From Sphingopyxis sp. DBS4 (GTDB taxonomy: Bacteria > Pseudomonadota > Alphaproteobacteria > Sphingomonadales > Sphingomonadaceae), in contig NZ_CP102384.1 in assembly GCF_024628865.1 (NCBI RefSeq), positions 1,065,001-1,129,000 on the forward strand: DNA of 64,000 nt, given 5' to 3'. Under the pieces are notes generated by a model, which was given only the letters and a program-made list of their open reading frames with translations, did not search any database and was not told the origin of the DNA. This document shows positions 17,115 to 25,277 of the stretch, piece after piece. A program made the position numbers and the translations under genes. How positions within the stretch are numbered: position 1 is the first letter of the stretch; each line of letters opens with the position of its first letter.

Positions 17115-17199
17115 CGCGCGGCGCGTTTCGCCGCATCGAGTGCCGGTCCCGCCCATCCAGCAAGACAAACGGGACCGGCGCTCCAGAAGGAGCAGACCA

Positions 17200-19008
17200 A
17201 TGAAACTCGACTTTATCGACCTTGGCAAGCTGTCCGTCAGCAAGGCCAATATGCGCTACGCGAAGAAGGCGCCGGACGTGTCCGACATCCTTCCGACCGT
17301 CCGCGCGCGCGGCGTTCTCGTGCCGCTGATCGTGCGACCGAATTGCGGTCCCGATGCGTTCGAGATCGTCGCGGGCGCGCGGCGCTTCACCGCCGCGCAG
17401 ATCGTCGCGGGCGAAACCGGCAGCGCCGACCCCTTGCCGTGCGCCATTCTCGAGAACGGCGACGATGCCGCCGCCATCGAGGCGTCGCTGATCGAGAATA
17501 TCGCGCGGCTCGCGCCCGACGAGGTGACACGCTGGGAAACCTTCACCCGGCTGGTCAAGGAAGGCCGCGACGAAGCGGATATTTCCGCGACGTTCGGCAT
17601 CCCCGAGCTTGGCGTCAAACGCATCCTCGCGCTCGGCAATCTCTTGCCGCGCATCCGCGACCTCTACCGCAAGGAAGAGATCAACGCGGCGACCGTCCGG
17701 CACCTGACCTTGGCGAGCACGAGCCAGCAAAAGGCATGGCTGGCGCTGTTCAGCGACCCCGACGCCTATTGCCCGACCGGCCATCAGTTGAAGGACTGGC
17801 TGTTCGGCGGCGCGTCGATCAAGGTCGAACATGCCCTGTTCGACGTCGAGAGGCTCAAGCTCGCGATCATCGCCGACCTGTTCGGCGAGGATCGCTTTTT
17901 CGCCGACGCCGACGCCTTCTGGCGCGAGCAGGACGCGGCCATCGAGGATCGCCGCGAAGCCTATCTCGACGAGGGATGGAGCGATGTCGTGATCGTCCCG
18001 CGCGGCGAATACTTCCATCGCTACGAGTTTGTGAAGGCTCCCAAGCGCAAGGGGGCGCGCGTCTATATCGACGTGCGCGCGAGCGGCGAGGTGGACTTTT
18101 ACGAGGGCTATGTCACGTCGAAGGAGGCCAAGCGGCTCGAACGCGGCGAGCCGATCGACACCGCTCCCAAGGTGCCGCGCCCCGAGGTGACGAGCACGAT
18201 GCAGACCTATATCGACCTGCATCGCCACGCGGCCGTGCGCGCCGCGCTGACCCGTCACCCCAAGGTCGCGCTGCGCTTGATGGTGGCGCACGCCATCGTC
18301 GGTTCGCCGCTTTGGACCATCAAGCCCGAGCCGCAGACCGCGCGCAACGATTTGGTTGCCGAAAGCGTCGAAACCTGCCGCGCGGAAACCGACTTCGATA
18401 CGAAGCGCCGCGCCGTATTGGACCTTCTCGGCTTCTCGCCCGAGGAACCGACCGTGGCCGGCGGCAACGGCGACGACTTCGGACTTGTCGGCGTGTTCCT
18501 CCGCTTGCTCGACGTGCCCGACCGCGCCGTCATGGACGTGGTGGTGATCGTCATGGGCGAAACGCTCGCCAGCGGCAGCGCCGCCGTCGAGGCGGTGGGC
18601 GGCGAGATCGGCGTCGATATGGCCCGCTACTGGCAGGCCGACGACGCCTTTTTCGAGTGTGTCCGCGACAAGGAGGTGCTGACCCGCATCGTCGCCGAGG
18701 TGGCGGGCGAACCTGTCGCCGCCGCCAATGCGAAGGAACCGGGCAAGGTCTTGAAGCGCATCGTCCGCGACCATCTGGACGGCACGAACGGACGGCCCAA
18801 GGTCGAGGGTTGGGTGCCGAAATGGATGGCGTTCCCGCCCGCTGCCTATACGGCGCGCGGCGGCGTCGGCACCGTCGCGGCTCATGCCAAGGTGCTCGCG
18901 GCGCGCCCCGACCGCGAGCCGGAACCGACCGGCCCCGGCGCGGTGATTGCGCTTCCGGCCCCTGCCAAGGCCGAGCCGCAGGAACAGCCCGAGCGCGAAG
19001 CCGCATGA
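17200..19008 (+). CDS. ParB/RepB-like nuclease-domain protein
   Basis: 602 residues from an ATG preceded by AGAAGGAG at 17185-17192. Residues about 1-100 are a ParB/Srx domain (VLVPLIVRPN, FEIVAGARRFTAAQ, SLIENIARLAPDE), followed by a KorB-type helix-turn-helix region (ISATFGIPELGVKRILALGNLLP). The long C-terminal part is specific to this ICE/plasmid family. It may act in partition, stabilisation or gene control of the element. No ParA partner is encoded nearby, unlike a canonical partition operon. Confidence 0.85.
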   Translation: MKLDFIDLGKLSVSKANMRYAKKAPDVSDILPTVRARGVLVPLIVRPNCGPDAFEIVAGARRFTAAQIVAGETGSADPLPCAILENGDDAAAIEASLIENIARLAPDEVTRWETFTRLVKEGRDEADISATFGIPELGVKRILALGNLLPRIRDLYRKEEINAATVRHLTLASTSQQKAWLALFSDPDAYCPTGHQLKDWLFGGASIKVEHALFDVERLKLAIIADLFGEDRFFADADAFWREQDAAIEDRREAYLDEGWSDVVIVPRGEYFHRYEFVKAPKRKGARVYIDVRASGEVDFYEGYVTSKEAKRLERGEPIDTAPKVPRPEVTSTMQTYIDLHRHAAVRAALTRHPKVALRLMVAHAIVGSPLWTIKPEPQTARNDLVAESVETCRAETDFDTKRRAVLDLLGFSPEEPTVAGGNGDDFGLVGVFLRLLDVPDRAVMDVVVIVMGETLASGSAAVEAVGGEIGVDMARYWQADDAFFECVRDKEVLTRIVAEVAGEPVAAANAKEPGKVLKRIVRDHLDGTNGRPKVEGWVPKWMAFPPAAYTARGGVGTVAAHAKVLAARPDREPEPTGPGAVIALPAPAKAEPQEQPEREAA

Positions 19009-19014
19009 AACTGG

Positions 19015-19041
19015 ACGGGCGGCGGCGCACCCGCCGCCCGT
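19015..19041 (+). terminator. Strong hairpin after the ParB-like gene
   Basis: ACGGGCGGCGG and CCGCCGCCCGT form a perfect 11-bp stem with a five-base loop, seven bases after the stop codon. There is no T-run afterwards, so it may stabilise the transcript end or act as a weak terminator. Confidence 0.55.
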
Positions 19042-19118
19042 TCCGCCCCCCATAAAATCGCCGCGCCGCTCGGCCGCAAGCGGCCCTCGCAGCGCGGATT
19101 TCAGACAGGAGACTTGTC

Positions 19119-19586
19119 ATGGCCGACCGTGTTTCGGCATCCATCACCATCGGCGGGACGCTCCCCGCCAGCCAGCTTCCCGCCTTCGCCGAGGCCATCG
19201 CGAACGAAGGGCTGTCCACCGAATGGGACGGCGAACCCTTCGCGCTCGGCGATCTGCCCGAGGGCGAGCCCTTGGCGCTCATGGCGCACGAGGTCGCCTG
19301 GGGGCGGTTCGAGGGACTCGAAGCCTTCTGCATCGCGCATGGGCTTTTCTTCGCGCGCTGGTCGGGCGCCTATGCCTGCCAGTGGGGTGCGGAACGCACC
19401 GTGTTCACCGGCAGCGGCGAACCGCAAAGCTACGCTGCCGACGAGGACGACTATATCCTCATGGGGCGCTGCACCGCCGAGCGATTGGGCAGCTATGCGG
19501 CGATCATCGCGCATTTCGATGCGGCCGACTTCGCGGTGCCCCCGCTTGTCATCACGCCCGAACGGGAGGAGGCGAGCAATGGCTGA
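19119..19586 (+). CDS. Conserved ICE/plasmid protein of unknown function
   Basis: 155 residues, cytoplasmic, acidic, with the recognisable phrase FALGDLPEGEPLALMAHEVAWGRFEGLEAFC (in parts) and several Trp and Cys residues. I do not recognise an annotated domain. It starts 110 bp after the ParB-like gene with GACAGGAG upstream. The next gene starts within its last eight bases, and the two proteins are of similar size and composition, suggesting a co-expressed pair of accessory establishment proteins. Confidence 0.65.
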   Translation: MADRVSASITIGGTLPASQLPAFAEAIANEGLSTEWDGEPFALGDLPEGEPLALMAHEVAWGRFEGLEAFCIAHGLFFARWSGAYACQWGAERTVFTGSGEPQSYAADEDDYILMGRCTAERLGSYAAIIAHFDAADFAVPPLVITPEREEASNG

Positions 19587-20082
19587 CATCTGGATTCAGG
19601 GCAGCTTCGCCTTTCGCTGCACCGCCGCCGAGTGCGCGCTGATCGAGGAAGTCGCAAACGCTGGCTACGCGCTGGCGAATGACGACGCGCCCGATCCGCC
19701 GAGCGCGGCGCTGCTCGCAGCCTTTCCGCCGGACGATGCGAACGTGCCGTGGAGCGGGTTTCGCGAGGCGTTCAACGATCCCGAATTTCCCACCATCGGA
19801 GCCGATTTCATCGCGGAAACCTGCCCCGACGACCCAGCCGTGCGGATCGTGTGTTTCGCCAGCATGGACGATTTCGACGCCTATGCTATCGCCGTGGTCG
19901 TCCAGCGATGTTGCGCCGAAACGTTGTCCAAGGGGCCGATAGGCTTTGATTGGGCGATGACCTGTTCCAAGCCCCGCATCGGTGAATTCGGCAGCGGCTG
20001 GTGCGCGATTTTCGCAGACCGCATCGAGATCGAGGCGACCAACGAGCCGCTGGCGCGCGCGCTCGCGGGCGACGGCAACTAG
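19579..20082 (+). CDS. Conserved ICE/plasmid protein of unknown function
   Basis: 167 residues from the ATG at 19579, overlapping the preceding stop by eight bases. It begins MADIWIQGSFAFRCTAAECALIEEV and has a regular pattern of aromatic and acidic residues and five cysteines, but no metal motif or membrane segment. The function is unknown. The coupling to the preceding gene and position between ParB-like and DUF736 genes place it in the ICE establishment region. Confidence 0.65.
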   Translation: MADIWIQGSFAFRCTAAECALIEEVANAGYALANDDAPDPPSAALLAAFPPDDANVPWSGFREAFNDPEFPTIGADFIAETCPDDPAVRIVCFASMDDFDAYAIAVVVQRCCAETLSKGPIGFDWAMTCSKPRIGEFGSGWCAIFADRIEIEATNEPLARALAGDGN

Positions 20083-20135
20083 CCCAAATCGCGCCGCACC
20101 GCGCGCTCGCGTGCCGAAAACCCCCGCCGCCTGAC

Positions 20136-20363
20136 CTACCGGGCGGTGCGGCGGATCACCGTCCGGGTGCTTCCGCATAGCGTGCATTCGTCCTTCTGCC
20201 GCTCGAATCCGCGCGTGCCGCCGAGCGCGCGGGTGACGACATTGGCCTGTGCGGTAACCCACAGGTTGAGCCGGTCAGTCACGCAGGCATCGCACACCGC
20301 CGCGCCGTCCAGCCGCACGATCAGCCGTTCGATCTGCCCCGCAATCGTCGTTCCTTCGTTCAT
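20136..20363 (-). CDS. Small CxxC zinc-ribbon-like protein
   Basis: 75 residues from the ATG at 20363 (a TTG-type start further out would add 14 residues). Two cysteine pairs, VCDAC and CTLCG, about 38 residues apart, suggest one zinc site. The protein is otherwise unassigned. It is on the opposite strand to its neighbours, with its end facing the end of the preceding gene. It is small, so the call depends on the cysteine pattern. Confidence 0.5.
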   Translation of the reverse strand: MNEGTTIAGQIERLIVRLDGAAVCDACVTDRLNLWVTAQANVVTRALGGTRGFERQKDECTLCGSTRTVIRRTAR

Positions 20364-20724
20364 CGCCGTGAGGCTATAGCCGCCGCTTCGTGGCCGCGAA
20401 AGCAATCATGGCTTCCCGGAAGGACGCCGGACTGGGCTTCCTGTCCGCGCGCGCATCTCGTCCTTTCGTGTCTCACCACCCCGTCGCCGGCTCCTTGGGC
20501 GCATGACCTGGGACGGCCGCGCGCCCCGCGAAACCATCGCGCGGAACTGATTTCCCCGCGCCGCTTTGGCGGCGCTCCTCGCGGCCGCTTCGCTCCAAAT
20601 CAGCCCCGCGCTTCCGGTCCTCCGCTTCGCTTCGGCCTGCGGTTCGCAGCGCGCTCAAGGGCCGTCCCTTCGGTCCGCCCATCGCCCGGCATCGGGTCGG
20701 GCGACTGTGTGAAGGAGACGAGAA
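20364..20724. promoter_or_regulatory. G+C-rich leader upstream of DUF736
   Basis: About 360 bp with no gene. It includes many short self-complementary pieces such as GCGCCGC-TTTG-GCGGCGC near 20560 and a tract resembling the ardC leader (TCCTCC...CGGCCTGCGG). The DUF736 ribosome site GAAGGAGA lies at its end. It probably holds the promoters for both flanking, divergently read genes and a long 5' leader for DUF736. Confidence 0.5.
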
Positions 20725-21045
20725 ATGCCCGCAATCGGTCATGTCCAGCGCCAGAACGACGGTTCGTTCCGGGGCGCCTTGAAGACGCTTTCGGTCAATG
20801 CCGAGATCGCCATCATCCCCAATCGCGGTAAGACCGGGGACCAGCCCGACTACCGCGTGCTGTCGAACGGCGTCGAACTGGGCGGCGGCTGGATCCGCAC
20901 CGGCGAGGTGAGCCAGCGCGAATATGTCCGCCTCGCCATGTCAGCCCCCGAACTTGGCGGCCGCACCCTCTACGCCAATCTCGGCCGCGCCGCCGGGCAG
21001 GACGACGACGACGCGTTCGCTGTCATCTGGAACCCCGGCGACTGA
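20725..21045 (+). CDS. DUF736 family protein
   Basis: 106 residues with the DUF736 pattern: GHVQRQNDGSFRGALKTLSV, then DYRVLSNGVELGGGWIRTGE and YVRLAMSAPELGGRTLYANL (parts). The family is a hallmark of alphaproteobacterial conjugative plasmids and ICEs and is nearly always near ardC and the relaxase. Its biochemical function is not established. GAAGGAGA just upstream supports the start. A perfect terminator hairpin follows 12 bp after the stop, so it is probably transcribed alone. Confidence 0.88.
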   Translation: MPAIGHVQRQNDGSFRGALKTLSVNAEIAIIPNRGKTGDQPDYRVLSNGVELGGGWIRTGEVSQREYVRLAMSAPELGGRTLYANLGRAAGQDDDDAFAVIWNPGD

Positions 21046-21056
21046 GCCGGATCGCT

Positions 21057-21086
21057 CCCGCGCCGGTCACCCGGCGCGGGGCTTTC
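21057..21086 (+). terminator. Intrinsic terminator after DUF736
   Basis: CCCGCGCCGG (21057-21066) and CCGGCGCGGG (21071-21080) form a perfect 10-bp stem with a TCAC loop, followed by GCTTTCCT. Confidence 0.8.
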
Positions 21087-21377
21087 CTCATGCCTTGAGG
21101 GCTCGGCGTGGGCCTTTTCCTGCACCGGAACGCGCTTGCGGGCCTGCAGAGAGGAAGAAATCCGCTCAGCAAGCACCGAGTATCCGGCGGCGAACGGACC
21201 GCCTCAACCATCGACGGTTCCCCCAATTTTCACGCCACCTGCGTTCCGCTTCGCTCCACTCCGGCGACGAGAAAATCGGCTCCCCCGTCGCCCGCTTCGC
21301 GGCCGCTGCGCGGTGGTTGACCCGACCCGCTCCCCGCCGGGCGATGGCTCATCTTTCGCTTGTATCAGGAGGATGAG
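21087..21377. promoter_or_regulatory. Leader upstream of a small coiled-coil gene
   Basis: About 290 bp with no gene. It is G+C-rich with repeated CGCTTCGCT-like pieces, similar in style to the other leaders of this ICE, and ends with AGGAGG at 21367-21372 six bases before the next start codon. Confidence 0.45.
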
Positions 21378-21539
21378 ATGTCGGTTGAACAACAGATCGA
21401 GGAGCTTCGCGCGGAGCTTTCATGGTGCGATGACGCGGCAGAACGGCGGCAGATCGAAGCCGAATTAAGGGCCGCTGAGAAGAGGCTGAAGCGGTGCAAT
21501 CGGGCGCTGCGTCAGGCCGAACAGGCAGGCTGGCAATAA
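21378..21539 (+). CDS. Small coiled-coil protein
   Basis: 53 residues, supported by AGGAGG at 21367-21372 with ideal spacing. The sequence is charged and helical throughout, with a heptad-like pattern (VEQQIEELRAELSW, ERRQIEAELRAAEKRLKRC). It matches no family I know. It sits directly upstream of the presumed transfer origin and relaxase, so an accessory role in relaxosome formation is possible. A terminator-like hairpin follows 32 bp downstream. Confidence 0.6.
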   Translation: MSVEQQIEELRAELSWCDDAAERRQIEAELRAAEKRLKRCNRALRQAEQAGWQ

Positions 21540-21570
21540 GGCGATGCGCTGTTGAAGGGGCAGGTTCGCG

Positions 21571-21602
21571 GGAGTGGTGCCGCATGGCGCCGCTCCCCTT
21601 TT
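21571..21602 (+). terminator. Terminator-like hairpin with T-run
   Basis: GGAG-GGTGCC pairs with GGCGCC-CTCC around a GCAT loop with small mismatches, followed by CCTTTT. It separates the small coiled-coil gene from the relaxase upstream region. Confidence 0.6.
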
Positions 21603-21885
21603 CTAATCGGGAAGGCGGGAAGGCAAAGCGGGCGTCTGGGGCGGCAGGTGGCAGTCGGGCTTGACGGCAAGATAGAGGCAAAATCTCGCGATTTTGTAAG
21701 TGTTTGTCTGCACATCGTTTTTTGAAGGCTTTTGCGAGACTCGCCCTTTGAGTGCGAGACAGGGTTGCCAGGAATGGCGGTTTTCTGGGCTTTTCCGATC
21801 CCAATCGCGAGACTCCTTGCGCTCTGGCGAGGACGCGCCATTCTTATCGGCGGGGAGCGTCATTCCGGTATGGAAGGACGCCGCT
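21603..21885. other. Candidate origin of transfer region upstream of the relaxase
   Basis: About 280 bp with no gene, lower in G+C than the flanks. It has an exact inverted repeat AAAATC-TCGC-GATTTT at 21680-21695 and repeated GCGAGACT motifs near 21735 and 21808. In the ICE family with this relaxase type the transfer origin lies just upstream of the relaxase gene. The nick site cannot be assigned from sequence alone. Confidence 0.45.
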
Positions 21886-23850
21886 ATGCGCGATGATGAG
21901 TTCGAACCGCACCTGGGCCGGATGCGCTGCCGGGGCAAGGAGCAGCGCTACCTGAGCCGCGTCGTGAAAGCGGCAAAGCGCGCAGGGCTAAAAACCGGCA
22001 GGCGTGGCCGCTTCGACGGCAGCCGGATCGGACGTGGCGCGAGCGTTGCACGGGTGCTCAGATCGCGCGACCGATTGGGCGCGTTCCGGTCGCGCCGCGT
22101 GATCGTCAAGATACGGCCTGTTGGACTTGGCGGGAAAGGTATGGGCGGCGCGAAGGCGCACTTGCGTTATATCCAGCGCGATGGCGTGACCCGCGAGGGC
22201 GAGCCCGGCGCGCTCTATTCGGCCGACGAGGATGTCGCCGACGGCAAGGTGTTCCTCGAACGCTGCGACGGCGACCGCCGCCAGTTTCGATTCATCGTGT
22301 CGGCCGAGGACGCCGACCAATATCCGGACTTGAAGCCCTTTGTGCGCAGGCTGATGACGCAGATGGAGCAGGATCTCGGCACGAGGCTGGATTGGGTGGC
22401 AGTCGACCATTTCAATACCGGCCATCCGCACACGCATATCGTTGTGCGCGGCGTGAATGACCGGGGCGAAAATCTGCTGATCGCGCGCGAATATATTTCG
22501 CACGGGGCCAGGCAACGCGCGATCGAGATCGCCAACCTCGACCTCGGGCCGCGCACCGACCTTGAAATCGAGGAGCGGCTTCGCAGCGATACTGGCGTGG
22601 AGCGGCTGACCGCGATCGACCGACGGCTGATCCGCGACATGGATAGTATGCGCCTGGTCAGCGCGAGCGACAGCGACCCGTTTCACCAATCGGTTCGCGT
22701 CGGCCGCTTGCAGAAACTTGGGCGCATGGGACTCGCCTCGCATATCGGCAGCGACACCTGGCGGCTCGAGCCCGACCTCGCGAACACACTGCGCCGGATC
22801 GGGGAGCGTGGCGATATCATCCGTACCATGCAGCGCGAGCTGACCGCGCGGAAGCTCGACTGTGCCGCGGCCGATCGCGTCATCTATGATCCGACGGCGC
22901 AGGAAGCCGCGCCGATTATCGGCCGCGTTATCATGCGGGGATTGGCGGACGAGCATGAAGACCGCCATTATCTGCTAATCGACGGCATCGACGGGCGCAC
23001 GCACTATGCCGAGATCGGCGAGGGCGAGATGGTCGATCCGACCCCCGAAAACGCCATCGTCCGGATCGTGCCGCGTGAGGGCGGCGTTCGCCCGGTCGAT
23101 CGCACGATTGTCGAAGTCGCCGCCGCGAACGACGGACGCTACACGATCGACGCGCATTTGCAGCAGGACCCGAGCGCCAGTGAAGGCTTCGCCGAAACCC
23201 ATGTCCGCCGGCTGGAGGCGATGCGGAAGATCGCCCGCAATGTCGAACGCGATCCCGATGGAAGCTGGATCGTCACGCCCGATCATCTTGACAAGGTGGT
23301 TCGGTTCGAGGCGCGCCAACTCCACGACCGGCCCGTCGCCATCGAGGCGCTGTCGACCGTCCCGCTCGACAATCTGCCAGCGGCCGAGGCCGCGACCTGG
23401 CTCGATCGTGAGCTGGTTGCCGCCAGCCCAGCGCCGGTGCGCGATGCCGGGTTCGGCCGCGAGGTTCGTTCAGCGCAGGCGATGCGACGGCAATGGCTGA
23501 TCACCGAACAGCTTGCAGACGAACAGGATGGGCAGACGGTCTATCGGCGAGGGATGCTCGCCGCGCTCCAGCGGCGAGAATTGCTGCGTGTCGCCCGCCA
23601 GCTCTCCGACAAGTTAGGCGTTCCGTTCGCCGAGGCCAGAGAGGGGGAGGCTGTTCAAGGCAGGCTCGTGCGCGCAGTCGAGATGACGAGTGGTCGCCAT
23701 GCGCTCATCGAACGGTCGCGCGATTTCACGCTGGTGCCGTGGCGCTCTGTTCTCGATCGCCATGTCGGCAAATCGGTCTCGGGCATCATGCGCGACGGCG
23801 GGATCAACTGGACACTCGGGCGGCAGCGCAGCGGGCCGAGCGTCTCCTGA
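21886..23850 (+). CDS. rlxS: Relaxase, RlxS/DUF3363 (VirD2-like) family
   Basis: 654 residues from the ATG at 21886. The metal-binding three-histidine motif of relaxases is clear: DHFNTGHPHTHIVVRG, with H175 and H180/H182/H184. The N-terminal region is basic (VKAAKRAGLKTGRRGRF), and the C-terminal DUF3363 part continues to the end. It nicks the transfer origin, becomes covalently attached to the strand and pilots it through the TraG/Trb channel. In related ICEs traG follows directly; here a 5.5-kb cargo block lies between them. Earlier starts in the frame overlap the presumed transfer origin. Confidence 0.9.
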   Translation: MRDDEFEPHLGRMRCRGKEQRYLSRVVKAAKRAGLKTGRRGRFDGSRIGRGASVARVLRSRDRLGAFRSRRVIVKIRPVGLGGKGMGGAKAHLRYIQRDGVTREGEPGALYSADEDVADGKVFLERCDGDRRQFRFIVSAEDADQYPDLKPFVRRLMTQMEQDLGTRLDWVAVDHFNTGHPHTHIVVRGVNDRGENLLIAREYISHGARQRAIEIANLDLGPRTDLEIEERLRSDTGVERLTAIDRRLIRDMDSMRLVSASDSDPFHQSVRVGRLQKLGRMGLASHIGSDTWRLEPDLANTLRRIGERGDIIRTMQRELTARKLDCAAADRVIYDPTAQEAAPIIGRVIMRGLADEHEDRHYLLIDGIDGRTHYAEIGEGEMVDPTPENAIVRIVPREGGVRPVDRTIVEVAAANDGRYTIDAHLQQDPSASEGFAETHVRRLEAMRKIARNVERDPDGSWIVTPDHLDKVVRFEARQLHDRPVAIEALSTVPLDNLPAAEAATWLDRELVAASPAPVRDAGFGREVRSAQAMRRQWLITEQLADEQDGQTVYRRGMLAALQRRELLRVARQLSDKLGVPFAEAREGEAVQGRLVRAVEMTSGRHALIERSRDFTLVPWRSVLDRHVGKSVSGIMRDGGINWTLGRQRSGPSVS

Positions 23851-23872
23851 TCCGGAGGATTCGGGCTTCCTA

Positions 23873-23908
23873 TTTTCATGAAATTATGTTTTCATGGATT
23901 CATGAAAA
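23873..23908. promoter_or_regulatory. Operator-like repeats of TTTTCATG at the head of the cargo operon
   Basis: TTTTCATGAA (23873) and TTCATGAAAA (ending 23908) are inverted copies, with a third TTTTCATGG between them at 23889. The array covers both possible start codons of the ribbon-helix-helix gene, which suggests autoregulation by that protein. Confidence 0.5.
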
Positions 23909-24102
23909 ATATCGCAGCGCAAACCGATGTCGGCGACGAGCATCTTCAGGTGCAGATTCCTGCCGTTACGAAACGCGATCTCGGTCAACGGTCGCTCGAT
24001 TCCCGCGAGCCGATCCGGATGATCGTACTGCGGGCACTTGAAGCCTATGGCGTGAGCGTCCCCGCAGACGCGATATCGGATCGCCGGAAGGGCAGGCGAT
24101 GA
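23902..24102 (+). CDS. Small ribbon-helix-helix-like protein
   Basis: 66 residues from the ATG at 23902; an ATG at 23878 would add eight residues and neither has a good ribosome site at normal distance. The segment EHLQVQIPAVTKRDLGQRSL followed by REPIRMIVLRALEAYG fits a ribbon-helix-helix fold (a strand and two helices). Such proteins bind DNA as dimers and often autoregulate. The repeats at the start codon fit this. Its stop overlaps the start of the MazG-like gene by ATGA, so they form one operon. It could be an antitoxin or repressor of the block. Confidence 0.6.
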   Translation: MKNIAAQTDVGDEHLQVQIPAVTKRDLGQRSLDSREPIRMIVLRALEAYGVSVPADAISDRRKGRR

Positions 24103-25277
24103 GCGAGGATTTCGAAGCTCTCACTGTTGCGGATTATGCGAAGCAGGCCGCGCGGACTGATCAACGCAGCGGTGGCCGCGCACTGGGCTTCTCGATGCTT
24201 GGCCTTTTCGGCGAAGTCGGCAGCTTGCTCAGTGAGGCCAAGAAAAAGCAGCGCGACGATGCCTCCTACCTGGGTTACGCTCACGCCGTCGCGGAAGAGC
24301 TTGGTGACGTCCTTTGGTATCTGGCGGCGATCGCACGGCGCAGCCGCATGGCGCTCAGCGACATCGCTGCCGCCGCGGCGACAAACGGCGGACAATGGCA
24401 GACGGGCGGCAACGAAACGCTCAGTTTCCATGCGCTGCAGCCGCAGCACATTCCGCTTGCCAAGGCACCGATGCCGCAGTTCGAGCATAGCCTGCTCGCG
24501 CTGGCAGGCGACGTTGGGCTGCTCATCAACGATTTCCAGGCGGGCGGTCTTGCGAAGGACCGCGAAGCACTCGCGGGCCGGCTGGTCGCGGTCATGCGCC
24601 GGTTGATCCAGGCGGCAAACGAATCCGGTGTTACCATCGAGGCTGCCGCCGTGAAGAATCTTCACAAGATCTTCGATCGCTGGCCGCGCGAGCGCATCTA
24701 TCCGGCGCCGACCGATGCGGCGCTCGACCCAGAAGAGCAATTGCCGCGGCGGATGGCGATCGACGTCTATGAACGCACCGTTCGCGGGCAGACATTCGTG
24801 TATCAACGCTCAAGCGGTGTGTATGTCGGCGACCGGCTCACCGACAACGCGCTCGAACCCGACGACTATCGCTTCCACGATGTCTTTCACTACGCTTATG
24901 TCGCGGTGCTTGGCTGGTCGCCAGTGCTGCGTGCGCTGCTCCGTCTCAAGCGCAAGAGCGATCCGAAACTCGACGACGCCGAAGACGGTGCTCGGGCGAT
25001 TCTCATCGAAGAGGGCATAACTTCCTGGATTTTCGGACAAGCGCAGCAACTCCGGTACTTTGAAAACGTGAAGCGCGGTGGCCTTCCGCTGGACATGCTG
25101 AAGCATGTCCGCCAGTTCGTCGCCGGCTACGAATCAGAACGCTGTCCGCTGTGGCTTTGGGAGGAAGCGATCCTCCAGGGCTATACGGCTTTCCGCTTCC
25201 TTCAGGAGCATCGGCGCGGCCGCGTCCTGATCGACTTCGCCAATCGCCGCCTGCGTATCAAGGAATTGCCGTCATGA
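24099..25277 (+). CDS. MazG-like nucleotide pyrophosphohydrolase-fold protein
   Basis: 392 residues. The N-terminal 80 residues carry the MazG signature: E39-VGSLLSE46 and E67-LGD70 (ExxE...ExxD), which bind magnesium in all-alpha NTP pyrophosphatases. Residues about 125-190 may be a second, degenerate MazG-like helical unit. The C-terminal 200 residues, with RFHDVFHYAYVAVLGWSPVL and a conserved-looking HDVFH, are unassigned. It would hydrolyse (d)NTPs to monophosphates. It overlaps the preceding ribbon-helix-helix gene and the following glycosylase-like gene by ATGA, implying a tight operon. Confidence 0.75.
   Translation: MSEDFEALTVADYAKQAARTDQRSGGRALGFSMLGLFGEVGSLLSEAKKKQRDDASYLGYAHAVAEELGDVLWYLAAIARRSRMALSDIAAAAATNGGQWQTGGNETLSFHALQPQHIPLAKAPMPQFEHSLLALAGDVGLLINDFQAGGLAKDREALAGRLVAVMRRLIQAANESGVTIEAAAVKNLHKIFDRWPRERIYPAPTDAALDPEEQLPRRMAIDVYERTVRGQTFVYQRSSGVYVGDRLTDNALEPDDYRFHDVFHYAYVAVLGWSPVLRALLRLKRKSDPKLDDAEDGARAILIEEGITSWIFGQAQQLRYFENVKRGGLPLDMLKHVRQFVAGYESERCPLWLWEEAILQGYTAFRFLQEHRRGRVLIDFANRRLRIKELPS

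Noticed and set aside
17038..19053. 671-codon minus-strand frame opposite the ParB-like gene
   Set aside because: A shadow caused by high G+C; the plus strand has clear ParB domain motifs and a ribosome site.
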